From Alopecurus myosuroides (lineage: Eukaryota; Streptophyta; Magnoliopsida; Poales; Poaceae): a DNA stretch of 64,000 nt. Every line of letters starts with the position of its first letter. Position 1 is the stretch's first letter. This document shows, in pieces, positions 41,256 to 52,603 of this stretch. The stretch lies in assembly GCA_028641055.1 (NCBI GenBank), contig CM054060.1, positions 207,786,445-207,850,444 on the forward strand, read 5' to 3'. Under the pieces are notes generated by a model. It saw only the letters and a program-made list of their open reading frames with translations, did not search any database and was not told where the DNA came from. The position numbers and the translations under genes were made by a program.

Positions 41256-43216
41256 TCTCCACTTAGGCAAAAAGCCTAAGCTTGGCGGGAGGTATACCGA
41301 CATCACACTCATCTATATATCAGGTTTCTGTCGGTTCTTGGTATATCCATGTTTTCGTTTCTTTTGCTTCTTTTTGTTTTTATTATTTTATTCTTGCTTT
41401 CCAAAACACAAAACGACCAAAAATATTTCTGTTGTTTCTCTTTATTTGTTTCTTTAGTCTCTTTTGTTAGTTTGCTTTACTTTCTCGTTTCGGTTTAATA
41501 TTCAAAAACCCAAAAAGATTTTGCTTTGTTTGCTTGTTTCCTTCTGTTCTTGTTTTAAATTCGAAAACCGAAAAATATTGTTGTTCTTCTTTGGTTTTGT
41601 AAAGTTTGTTGCAGAGTTCAGTAGTCCTCCATGACTCCATTGGAGCTTGGTTATCTTTCTATATTATTCAAGCCACACGAGTGAAATGCAATAATGACGA
41701 TTCACGACAATTCAAGTTGTGGTGAGAGGCTAGTATGAACTCTATTTGTTTTCATTTTTGTACATATACTCAGCCATGTGGACATTCTTAGTTTGTTTGT
41801 GTAAGGTGTATGCTATTTAATCGATGCTTATTAGTTTGTGCTCTCTCATGTTTAGCTCCAACTTATTAATATTAGATAGCATGTCGTATAAATGTTTGTT
41901 TTCATTGTCTTATTCATAGAAGGGTATGACATTGTGGTATCTCCCTCTGACTGTTTCACTTGAATCGACTTGGCACATGCTCACGCATGCATAAGACTGA
42001 AAACAAAAAGTCAATTAAGCCTCGATGATTTATTTTTCCACAGATTATTTGTATCACTTTTATGCCCCCGTTAATTTTGTTTTGTCGCAAGCATGATTAT
42101 GACACTTGTTTCTCTCTTGATTATCGCTCCCCGTCAATTGCTAGCCTTCACCTGTACTGAGTATGAGCTCTACTCGTGCATCCAACTTCCAAAAACCAAT
42201 TTTTTTCCAAATGTGTCCACCATACCTACCTATATGTGGTATTTCACTGCCACTCCAAGTAAATTTCTCATGTGCTACCTTTAAAACCTTAAAAAATTAT
42301 TCCTGTTTTGTGCCCTGTTTTAGCTCATGAGGACGTAAATAGAGAATCTTTATCTCGCTTGTTGATTGCACTTTGCGCACCTGGACTAGTGGCTTCATCC
42401 ACTTATCCAAATTATAGAAGAGTTGGCAGCGGGTTGCCCAGCCCCAAAATTGGTTACTATAAATTCTCTTCACTATTTTCCCCTGATTTATCAGTCAAAA
42501 CATAATTGTGTAAACAAAAGAGAAGAGGGATGACCTTCTATACCAGATCCGTCCTTCAACGGGAGCCGCTTTTGCAAGGTCTAGTTGGCTTGTGACGTAC
42601 TGTATTGTCTGTTTACCATTCGTTGACATAAGCATACACCTCCCTACAAAAATGTTTTCAATACCTCTATTTATAAAATAAAAATCTCTAGCACATGAGT
42701 TAATCCCTGCTTCCCTCTGGTAATGGCCTTTCTTTTACTTTTATACAGTGTCTTCACCTTCTCACTTTATGCACCTTCTTGAGAGTATGGCTGTCATTCT
42801 GAGTGTAATGTGCTTGTCCCAGAACATGGTTAATTGTGGTATAACTTTGATGCTTTTATCTTTGATATCTTTACTTCTAGTCTTCACTTGAACTTCAGAG
42901 GTGCCCTAGCATTTATGTTTTGCTCCATTATTAAGGGCAAGCAAGTACACTTTATCATACCCTATTATCAGCATCGCAATCCTGCAAATTGATATATTTC
43001 ATGTTGTTTATTATTAGTGTGCTGGTATCTTTTCATGGTTTGCATAACTATTATGTGACTTTATCTTGCATACTTCTTACTATGAATTTCCTAAGCACTT
43101 GATCATATAGTGAGTATATTTACATCATATGAAACAAATGTGTTCAAGTTCTTTTATCACACTCAGTTGTCACTGAATTCCTTGAGGACAAGCAATAAGC
43201 TAAGCTTAGGGGGAGT
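41256..43216 (+). other. 3' untranslated region and polypurine tract of the Athila-type element
   Basis: Nearly 2 kb without coding frames. It opens with AAGCTTGGCGGGAGGTATAC, matched in minus orientation near 51770-51790, and contains the block CTAGCCTTCACCTGTACTGA that recurs in the minus-strand copy near 45425. The tract AGCTTAGGGGGAGT (43203-43216) precedes the 3' LTR. Short open frames at 42093-42505 are shadows. Confidence 0.75.
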
Positions 43217-44593
43217 TGATACGTCCAAAACGTATCTCCTGTTCTGAAAATTTTTGCTATTGTTTGCCTCTAAACTTGTGAGTTTTGGATACAACTAACA
43301 CGGACTAACACTATTTTTAGGAAATCTCGTTTTGTGCAGAAAAATCGACTTTTAGGAAATTGCCCGAAAAAGTTGCCAAAGACCTTATTTCACGCGAAGA
43401 CCCCTGGAGCCAGAAGGAAACCCGGAGGTGAGCAAGGAGGGGCCCACACCACCCCTGGCCCCCCTAGGCCACGCCTACAGGTGGTGTGGGGGCCCCAGGC
43501 ACCCCCTCGGGCTCCCCTTTCGACTAATTATGCCCCGTAACCCTAAAACATCAGGGGGTTCATCATATTCCAGAGAAACACCATAGAGCGTCGCCGCCAT
43601 CTCGAAACTCAATTCGGGGATCAGAAGTTCCTGTTCTGGAGCCCTGTCGGGACGGGGATTCGGAGTGGATCATCGCCATCGTCACCGCCACCACTTCTCC
43701 ATCAACCATCCATGATCCCCCCATCCATGTGTGAGTAATCTCTGCTGTAGGCTGAGAGGGATGGAAGGGATTGGATGATATCGTTCATGTGATAATGTCA
43801 GATTGTTAGGGCATAGTGCCTAGTATCCTTTGTTAGTGTTTTCTACCGTTGTTGCAACTTGTTATGGTTAATGCTTTTCACTAGGTCCCGGGTGCCATGA
43901 TCTCAGATCTGAACATGGTATTGTTTCATGAGTATAATTATGTTTCTTGATCATATCTGCAAGTTGTTTACACACATTGTTGTTCGGAACCCGAGGCCCC
44001 AAAGTGACAGAAAATGGGACAACCGGAGGTGATGGCTGTGATGTGAGGATCACGTATGTTCACGGAGTGTTAAGGATTTGCTCCGGTGCTCTATTAAAAG
44101 GAGCGCCTTAATTACCAGTAGTTCCCCTTGAGGCCGCGCTGCAAACGGGCTGGTAGGACAAAAGATGTTGTGCAAGTTTCTCATTACGAGCACGTATGAC
44201 TATATTGGAACACATGCCTATGGTTTGCCTAGAACTTGGATGCTTTATTAGTATTATCTGCAATGCCCATGTTTTGATTATTATATGAATTATCTTATCC
44301 ATGCAACGCCCGTTCATCCATCCCTATGCCTACAGTATTTTAATCCTGCTGTTTCCCGCAACTGCTACTACTGTTACTATTTTACTCCTGCTATTATTTT
44401 ACTACTACTGCTGCTATAAAAATGTTACCACTAATAAATTGTTGGGAGCAAGTCTACTTTCAGGTGCAGCTGAATTGACAACTAAATTGTTAAGGCTTAT
44501 AAATATTCGGTGGCTCCCCTTGTGTCGATTTAATAAATTTGGTTTTTACTTCTCTCGAAGACTGTTGCGATCCCCTATACTTGTGGGTCATCA
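43217..44593 (+). repeat. 3' LTR of the Athila-type element (1377 bp)
   Basis: TGATACGTCCAAAACG ... TGTGGGTCATCA, followed by the CATGC duplication. Complete at both ends. Confidence 0.9.
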
Positions 44594-44984
44594 CATGCCG
44601 GCCTCTAGGTCCTCATCGTTCCTACAGCGGAGGAGACGGTAGTCAGTATCCACGTACTAGAGGGTCATGTCAATGACATTGTGGGAGAGGTTTGGCTCAG
44701 CCCCCGCGATGGCCACCGCCTCCTCGATGGTGTGGCCAGACCTCCTCCCCTTCTTGTAGGCTTTGCCCATCGTCTCTGGCGCCAGCGCGCGTGTAGGTGG
44801 AGCTGGCGGCAAGCTCTGCGGTAGCAGCCTACACCCGTACCCATCCGGTACCATTCGCCTCCCGGATGGAGGCTGTACCGGTGGGATCGAAGGCCGATGT
44901 GGGAGAGAAGTTTGGGTCGGAACCCGCCACCGTTAGGGGTTGACCTCCTGCTGGCGGAGGAAGGCACAGACCTCACAAGAGTAC
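44594..44984 (-). pseudogene. Captured gene fragment, main part (minus strand)
   Basis: Minus-strand reading gives TMGKAYKKGRRSGHTIEEAV, a part around EPNLSHNVIDMTL, then TAG at 44657-44659, then YVDTDYRLLRCRNDEDLEAG and onward across the inserted element to a stop near 38946. The TAG sits where Glu would fit, so it is probably a nonsense mutation. I do not recognise the protein. The sequence is GC-rich unlike its surroundings and is bounded on the right by an Athila-type fragment at 44985, suggesting a host exon picked up or trapped between transposons. Confidence 0.45.
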
Positions 44985-45747
44985 GTCACAAGCCAACTAG
45001 ACTTCACAAGAGTGGCTCCCATAGAAGGACGCATCTGGGTAGAAGGCCATACCTATTTCTCTTTTGTTTACACAATTATGCTTTGACTGATAAATCAGGG
45101 GCAAAAATAGTCAAGAGAATTTGTTGTATTACTTTGGGCTGGGCACCCCGCTGCCGGCTCTTCTATCATTTAGATAGGAGGATGAAGCCACTAGTCCAGG
45201 GTGTGAAATCCAATCAACAAGTGAGATAAAGATTCTCTATTTACGTCCTCATGAGCTAAAACAGGGGTACAAAACAAGAATAATTTTTCGAAGTTTTAAA
45301 GGTAGCACACGAGAAATTTACTTGGAGTGGCGGTTAATTACCACATATATAGGTAGGTATGGTGGACACATTTGGCAAACTTTGGTTTTTGGGAGTTGTA
45401 TGCACGAGTAGAGCTCATACTCAGTACAGGTGAAGGCTAGCAATAGACGGGGAGCGACAACCAAGAAAGCAACAACTGTCATAATCATGCTTGCGACAAA
45501 AAAAAAAATTGACACCATTACTATGGGAGAATCCCCCACAGCCCCCCATTTATTAAAGAAATAAAAGGTTATTTACAATATTTACACTATATACAGGGAA
45601 TCAGGGGAGTGAATCAATCCATGATGTCAAAAAAAAAACAGAGAGATCTCTCTTCACCCTGTACTTAAGCAGGGTGACTTCCTGGATAAACAGGGCCTTC
45701 CATCCTCTAAAACTTGGTTTGATGTTCTTAAAAATCCAACCATTTCT

Positions 45748-46248
45748 CTATTTCCAGATGCCCCAGCAGGCCAGGATCACTATCTCCTCAAAGCAGGGAC
45801 CAGAGAAATGCTTCTTGGCAGACTTGATTGTAAAAATTGAAGATCCTGGGTTCCAAGGAATTTGTAGATAGTTCCAAATCCTTGTACTATATGTGCAATT
45901 AAAGAACAAATGCCTCCAGTCTTCATAAACATGTGCAGAACATAGGACACAATAAGAAGAGTCACTCACATTCCAGTGCCTTCTAATCAGCATATCCTTG
46001 GTGTTAATTCTATCATGCAGCAAGAGCCATGCAAAAAATCTGTGCTTAGACTGACATTTACTCTTCCAAATTCCATAGGAAAGTACATCATCAGGAATAC
46101 CATTAAAATGGTGTTTATAAAAAGAACTTGGATGTAATCTGCCAGTTGAATTAGGACTCCTCCATTGATCTTTAATACTTGACTGGAGTGTAAAATTGAC
46201 AATCATACTTTTCAACAGCATTAACTCCTCATTTGCTTGGGTAGTCAA
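45748..46248 (-). pseudogene. LINE ORF2 C-terminal part with reverse-transcriptase zinc-binding domain
   Basis: Contains the plant LINE zf-RVT pattern: W.(S)KCQSKHRFFAWLLLHDRI, YCVLCSAHVYEDWRHLFFNC (Cys-Cys ... His ... Cys) and WNYLQIPW. It follows the RT domain in another frame (46245), so one frameshift separates them. It ends at a stop just after LACWGIWK. Confidence 0.83.
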
Positions 46249-47423
46249 TGGGAGAAAAAAGTTCTGAATACAATCTGTGTATAGTAAAAACTCATGAACA
46301 GATTGAAGCTTATCTTTAGCAAAAGAATATAACCTTGGAAGGTTATCTTAAGCAATTGTGGCTGCCAATTATCCTCCCAAAAAAGAGTAGTGAAACCATT
46401 TCCCACAGAGCATGTAGTGAATTTTCTGTATTCCTCAGATAAAGCCAAAATATTTCTCCACCAAAAAGAACCTGATTCAACCACAGCATGAGGAACAGAC
46501 TGATGATAGTAAGCATCAGTAATGAGATGGACCCAAGGCAAGTCCTCTTGGTTATAAAATTTATCTAGATGTTTGAGTAGAAGAGAAGAATTTTGTACTT
46601 TCAAATTTAGGACCCCAAGTCCTCCCTTCCTTTTAGGTTTACACACCATAGACCAAGCTGCAAGAGAATTAGCTTTTTCCTTCCCGCTCTTGCTCCACAA
46701 ACAATGCCTTCTTGCTCTGTCAATGACCTCAATCACACCAGCAGGAATAACCAAAGAGAGCATGTAATATGTTGGTAGTGAAGATAATACAGAATTTACC
46801 AACACCAGCCTATCACCATAGGAAAGAAATGAGGAAGTGGCAGAAAGCCTTCTCTCAACTCTATCAATTAATGGTGAAAAATCTTTAATAGTTGGTCTAG
46901 TAGTACCCATGGGCAATCCAAGATAAGTGAAAGGCATAGACCTAGTTTTACACTGGAAAAATTCAGCCAGAGCAGTAGTTTCAACAAAATCCAGATTGAT
47001 AGGAATCAGAGAGATTTTGTGAAAATTGATTTTCAATCCTGTAAAGGCAGCATATGTTTGCAGAATTTCCTTGAAGACCTCCAAGTCTTTTTTACATGCT
47101 AGTAGAACCACTATGGTATCATCAGCATACTGAATAATGGGGAAATCTTTTCTAACTGGGATAGGAGAGGAAAGAAGACCATCAGAATAAGCCTTATTGA
47201 CTAGGCTTTGTAATAAATCAGCTCCTTCAACAAATAGAAGAGGAGACAGTGGATCTCCCTGCCTAACTCCTCTTTTGCAGATAAATTTCTTGCCAGGAAT
47301 CCCATTAAGAAGCACAGAGGAAGAACCAGGTGCTAGAATTTCTCTGACCCAACAAATAAAAAGCTCTGGAAATCCCTTCATTCTCAAGACTTGTAAAATA
47401 GCTTCATGATCCAAAGGTATCAA
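46245..47423 (-). pseudogene. LINE ORF2 reverse transcriptase, palm to thumb
   Basis: Carries GVRQGDPLSPLLFV and the catalytic QYADDTIVV (near 47124-47135), then GLKINFHKISLIPIN and TYLGLPMGTTRPT, all standard for plant L1-type RT. The final part (KPKRKGGLGVLNLK) leads toward the zinc-binding domain. The start at [13 protein letters not shown] is in a different frame from the preceding fragment, so the upstream join is a frameshift, not a start codon. Confidence 0.88.
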
Positions 47424-48537
47424 AGGCCTTTTGAAAATAAATTTTGAGGACCACTATTTTCTTCTTGGACTGCTGGCATTGGAACAAGAATTCAAAAGAC
47501 CAGGCAAGACAGTCTTGGATAGTTCTACCTTTTATGAAACCATATTGGTTATCATGAATAGTATCACAAATAATATTCTGCATTCTATTAGCAATCAGCT
47601 TGGTGACAAATTTGGGACAAGTATTAGTCAATGAAATTGGCCTGAAATCATTAACAGTCTCAGGGGAATTTGTTTTTGGTATGAGAGTGATATAAGAATC
47701 ATTTATACTCTGCAAAGATAGACCCCCTGAATGAAAATCATGTCACAATTGAGAGAAATATTATTTTAACACATCCGAACATTTTTTCACAAAAAGACCA
47801 TTGAAACCATCAGGCCCTGGAGCTCTATGAGTCTTAAGAGATTTCATAACATTAACAATTTCCTCTGGGGTGAAAGGATTAATAAGACAATCCAGGTTAA
47901 CAGAAGGCTTTATAAAATTGGAAAGATTTAAATGGTGAGTGATGACATATGAGACCCCCATTCTATTCTTGAAACAAGTCCAAAATGCAGCTGCCTTATG
48001 ATGATGATCAATCAATGAGATCCCTTCTTAATTTTTAATCTCAGCAATAGTATTAATTCTAAACCTTTCTGTAGCTTTGGCATGAAAGAATTTGGTATTT
48101 TCTCCACCAATTTGCACCCATCTGATGGTGCATCTATTCTTCCAATAAGCAGATTGAGAGAGGAGCAGCTTATTCAGGTGTGTTTTAACAATAATTCTGA
48201 AATTAAATTCAGGTCTGCTAAGACTCCTTTCCTCCTCCAGAGTATCCAAGATCAAAATTACCTTATTGCAATTAGCAATTAAAAACTTCAGATTAGATAG
48301 GTTTCTACCCCACCTTTTGAGTTCATGCCTACTGTTTTTAAGTTTAGCAGTAATGGTGGCAGCAATGTTGTTTTTCCTAACAGGCCATTTCCAAACTCTA
48401 TCAATAAGATCCATGAAACCTGGCTGATGGATCCAATGGTTCTCAAACCTGAAAATCTGGGCTTTTGGAATGGTGGTGGAGATGGAGATGACACATGGTA
48501 CATGGTCAGAGTTGGACTTAGCAAGAGGCATAACCAT
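47404..48537 (-). pseudogene. LINE ORF2 middle part (endonuclease end to RT fingers), fragmented
   Basis: Three pieces. 48028-48537 begins with the endonuclease SDH motif (KSNSDHVPCVIS). 47761-48015 covers the pre-RT region (FTPEEIVNVMKSLKTHRAPGPD). 47404-47715 holds the RT start ([28 protein letters not shown]), ending in FQKAFD, where the usual motif has a catalytic Asp two residues earlier in a DFxKAFD pattern (here IYFQKAFD, so a key Asp is replaced). Confidence 0.8.
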
Positions 48538-48588
48538 GGTATTGGGGTAGTTTAAGGTCCACCATGTGCTAGTAAAAAACCAATCAAG

Positions 48589-49158
48589 CTATTCAAGAAG
48601 AGGTTGATCTTGCATATTGGACCAAGTAAAGGATCTTCCTTTTAAAGGGAGTTCAATTAACCCAAGATGGCTAATAATTTCATTAAAAATGAAAATATCA
48701 TTCATGTCAGCCCCAGGTTTATTCCCGTTTTCCACAGATCTGATAAAATTGAAATCACCCACCAGTAACCAGTTTTCATGTGTAGGAATTATTAAGTCAT
48801 AAAGCCATTGGACAAAGATATCCCTGTCTAACCCACTGCAAGGACCATAAACAGTGACCAAGGTCCAGGAAGAAAGATTATGCTTAGATGTAAAGCTAAT
48901 TTTAATGGAAGACTTGAAAGAATCAATCAATTCTCCATCAAAAATAGCACTATTCCAGAGAACAATAATTCCACCAGAGGATCCCACAGATGGAGAGAAC
49001 ACAAATTTATCAAATCTCTTAGGACAAAATGATCTAATGAAACTGTGATCAAAATCCTCACATTTTGTTTCTTGCAGACAGACAATAGCACACTGGCTTT
49101 CCTCAATTTTGTTATAAACCAGTAACCTTTTATTTTTTATCATTAAGCCCCCTGACAT
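48589..49158 (-). pseudogene. LINE ORF2 apurinic-type endonuclease domain
   Basis: Exonuclease-endonuclease-phosphatase fold motifs: VCLQETKCED (catalytic Glu), SSGGIIVLWNS, VTVYGPC and LLVGDFNFIRS (Asp/Asn pair). The final SDH motif lies in the neighbouring piece at about 48510. This endonuclease nicks the target DNA for insertion. Confidence 0.85.
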
Positions 49159-49426
49159 TCCAGTCCAAAACTTTCCAATCCAAGAATAAATATGATGTAC
49201 TATCCATTAAAATAAAGGACTGAATGAGCAAAATAGTTGTACCAGACAGCTACCAGAAATACAAAAGACACCATTGATGCAATATATGGATAGTTCACTG
49301 ATAATTCCACAAAAGGGCCCAAACGCATCAGAGACTTTACAAAATAAAGCTCCCAATAGATAACCAGAGAATACAGGAGCAACCAAGGACAAAAGTCATT
49401 ACAATAAAATAGCCTTCCTAACATTA

Positions 49427-50957
49427 TTACTTCCGCTTGTCTTTAGGAGAATCTGGAACAGCATCAAGCTTGTCCTCAGTGAGCTCTTCATCAGCAATCT
49501 CCAGAGCCCTCCCAACCTGCTGTAGAATCATAATTGGGGTATGAGGAGTGGCAGGGACATTGTCTGCAGCAGGCCTAGCAGATCTTGGTTTCTTCCTGGG
49601 CCGTGGGTTGTCCTGCATTGCCACTAGCTTGTAACCATTATGCATAGCAGCTTGCCTGGTGCTTCTTCTGATAGAAGATTCCACAGAGGGAGTGCCCATT
49701 TTACCTTTCCTTCTTTTCCTTGAAGGGATATCAGAAGAAGGTGAAGGAAAGGAATCAATATCCTTATGAGGAGCACTGGGCAATGGGACATAAGATTCAG
49801 GAGAACTTTCAAAGCACAATTTCCTAGCAGCTCTCTGGGCTTTGAAGAACCTTCTTTTGGCAGTAAACTGAAAAATAGTTCCTTTAAAAGGAACAGTGGC
49901 AGCAGTAATCATTGAAAAAGGACTTGGAGAAAGTCCACAGGGCCTGACAGATGACATGGACATAATAGGAACAAACTTCTTCAGCACATCCTCCCATTGC
50001 ATGGATGGGGGCAGGACAGGCCCATACAAGTGGGAATTCCTCTGAACCCACGGCCAAGCAAAAAGACAGGAGGCACGTGGTGCAACATGTGCAGTGTGGA
50101 CCTGCAACATATTGACCATAAGAACATTCTGGTTAACAGAATTCTCAGAGTCAGAGGTGACAGTGGAATTAGATTCTTGAAGGGGGAGGTGGTGATCCCA
50201 CCCTCCAACTTGCCCAGATTCCAGGTCTTGCTGCTGCATCTCATCATCATCGGGTTGCTGATTGGGGAGATCTGCCACTGGAGGAGGTAAATTCCAACCA
50301 AGTTCAGGATATTGAGGCAGCACAAAGTGACCAAGATCCTGCTGCAGGTGACCAGGTAAGGGATGCGGGTTCCCATCAAATGGCATCGGGTCTTCATCAG
50401 ATGGAAGCACTTCATCAAACTCTGCAGACAGAATATAGCAGGGGCAGTCCAGGATTCTCTCACTGTGCCCAGTGAACTGAAATTCCCGAATACAATATCT
50501 CGCGGTACAAGCTGGGGAGAGATAAAAGTAACATAAACCATAGTTCTATCCAGGATACCATCGAGGTGATGCCAATGGTGAAATCTTCCAAAGGGAGACA
50601 CGGCATTCGCTAAATCCCTTTCATTGCGGAAATCAAACGGAACCCCCAGCAGCATAATCCAGCAAGTGCGAGAACCAAAAGCCGATTTATGTAATTGTGT
50701 GCGATTATCATTATTAACAAAACGCACAAAAATATTCTCTTGAAGCTCATAGGGACCGTTCCGAACCAAGGCAGTACGCGCAGCAGGGCTATGCATCTTG
50801 AAAAGGCCAGTACCAAAGAGGCAGGGATGCGCATCCTCAACAACACGCTGAAGAGTTTGTTCGATATAATTACGAACCTGTAATCTCCAGAACTGCTCTT
50901 CCTCTGGCAACTGCTCTGGTTCCACAATAGCCACGCAGTAAGCTTCATGGGCTCTGG
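49427..50957 (-). pseudogene. LINE ORF1 (nucleic-acid-binding Gag-like protein), 5'-truncated and frameshifted
   Basis: The frame from the truncated 5' end reads a conserved plant LINE ORF1 domain (NYIEQTLQRVVEDAHPCLFG, then GSRTCWIMLLGVPFDFRNER and FGRFHHWHHLDG). After a frameshift near 50400 it continues (50410-49427) through an acidic, Gln/Pro-rich stretch to a strongly basic C-terminus (SRKRRKGKMG, RPRKKPRSAR), which probably binds RNA. The stop lies about 270 bp before ORF2. Confidence 0.72.
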
Positions 50958-52603
50958 TGCGACAAAACAAAATTAACAGGGGAATACAAGTGATACAAAT
51001 ACTCTGAGGCAAAATAAATCATCGAGGCTTAATTGACTTTTTGTTTTCAGTCATAGCATGCGTGAGCATGTGCCAAGTCGATTCAAGCAAAACAATCAAA
51101 GGGAGATACCACAATGTCATACCCTTCTATGAATAAAACAGTGCAAGCAAACATTCATACGACATGCTATCTTATATTAGTAAGTTGGAACTAAACACGT
51201 GAGAGCACGAACTACTAAGCGTAAATTAAATAACATACACCTTACATGAACAAACTAAGCATGTTCACATGGATGAGTATATGTACAAAAATAAAACAAA
51301 TAGAGTTCATACCAGCCTCTCACCACAACTTGAGTTGTCGTAAATCGTCATTATTGCTCTTCACTTGTGGATTGAATAATATAGAATGATAAAAAATCTC
51401 CAATGGAGACACGGAAGTCCGGGGAACTCTGCAACAAACTTTACAAAACCAAAGAATAACAACAAATATTTTTGGGTTTTCGAATTAAAACAAGAACAAA
51501 AAGAAACAAGCAAACAAAGCAAAATATTTTTGGATTTTTGATTACTAAACCGAAACGAGAAGGTAAAGCAAACCAAAAAAAGAAACAAAAGAAGAAAATT
51601 AAGAGAAACAACGGAAATAATTTTTGTCCTTTTGTGTTTTGGACAGCAAGAACAAAACAACAAAACAAAAAGAAACGAAAGAGAAAGAAAACAAAAACGA
51701 ACGAAAGAAACAAAAACATGGATATACAAAGAACTGATGGAAGCATGATATATAGATGAGTGTGTTTTCGGTATACCTCCCCCCAAGCTTAGACTTTTGG
51801 CCTCTTCTTGATTACATTATATCACCCTCTTCTCTTGACCCTTGAAAACTTCCTTCACACCACACTAAAAGTAATTCGCATTAGAGGGTTAGTGCACAAT
51901 CAAAATTTCATGGATTCTGCAAGGGGATAAATGCTATTGATACTTTTAAACATTATCTACAACCACTGATGTTTTGTGAAGCAAAGAAATCCACTCGACA
52001 TAGTAAAAGAGCAAATGCAAGAAAAACGGCAGAATCTGTCAAAATCAGAACAGTCTGTAAAGACGAATTTTTCAGGGCACTTAAGTTGCTCAGATCGAAA
52101 AACATAAAGAGCAAAAACGTTTCGGAATCATCTGAGGAATAAGCACAAAACGTTTCAGGTCATTTTGATCTTTCTGTGAATTATACGATTTTTGACGGTG
52201 GACAGCAGAAATCTGTTTCCTGTGCAGAAATCCAAAACCAACTCCAACTTTCAGTAAAAACTGTATTTAGCACAACTAAAACATGAAAATAAAGATGGAA
52301 AGGAGTTTCTACAGAATTATGCAATACCTTGACTCAAAGAAAATAGAGAAAACAAAGGTGGAAGTGGTGAAAACAAAAAATATGGGTGGTGAAAATATGC
52401 ATAACCACAATAATCAAGATAAAAACATGAATATACTAAAGTAGCAAGGTGATAACAGAAGTAAACATGGTGAAAACATATATGGGAAGGTGAAAACATT
52501 GTCCTCTTCATTCAAAATCATTTTTTTAACAAGGGTGATCAAGTCTTGTTACCAGAACAATTTTCATATGACGCAGAACTTTGCTAATCACTAAATAATT
52601 ATG
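50958..52603. other. Noncoding Athila-type 3' region and spacer
   Basis: From 50968 to about 51800 the sequence aligns (reversed) with 41270-42060, including long A-rich runs (51470-51720) with open frames that are compositional artefacts. From about 51800 to 52600 it is AT-rich with nothing recognisable. In an intact element RT to integrase would stand here, so this is the deletion site. Confidence 0.6.

Larger units (their letters stand above)
38985..44593 (+). mobile_element. Internally deleted Athila-type Gypsy element
   Basis: Flanked by perfect CATGC duplications (38980-38984, 44594-44598). It has a 5' LTR (38985-about 40352, missing its last bases), a degenerate third ORF (40354-41255), a long 3' untranslated region, a polypurine tract (AGCTTAGGGGGAGT) and a 3' LTR (43217-44593). 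The primer-binding site, gag, protease, RT, RNase H and integrase are missing. The deletion runs from the last about 20 bp of the 5' LTR into the third ORF. The LTRs differ by many substitutions and small indels (roughly a tenth by eye in the first 400 bp), so the insertion is millions of years older than element C. Confidence 0.88.
45502..50957 (-). mobile_element. L1-type LINE (non-LTR retrotransposon), 5'-truncated
   Basis: Flanked by a 10 bp direct repeat TGCGACAAAA (45492-45501 and 50958-50967) that restores the interrupted Athila sequence, proof of a target-primed insertion. The minus-strand order is ORF1 (50957-49427), spacer, ORF2 with endonuclease, RT and zinc-knuckle domain (49158-45748), and a 3' untranslated part. 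The 5' end falls inside ORF1, so the copy is 5'-truncated. The 3' end on the LINE strand is a run of T, not A. Several stops and frameshifts make the copy inactive. Confidence 0.88.

Noticed and set aside
51361..51786. 141-codon Phe/Leu-rich frame resembling a membrane protein
   Set aside because: Translation of A- and T-rich noncoding Athila 3' sequence; the homologous stretch at 41300-41600 also gives hydrophobic frames without conservation.
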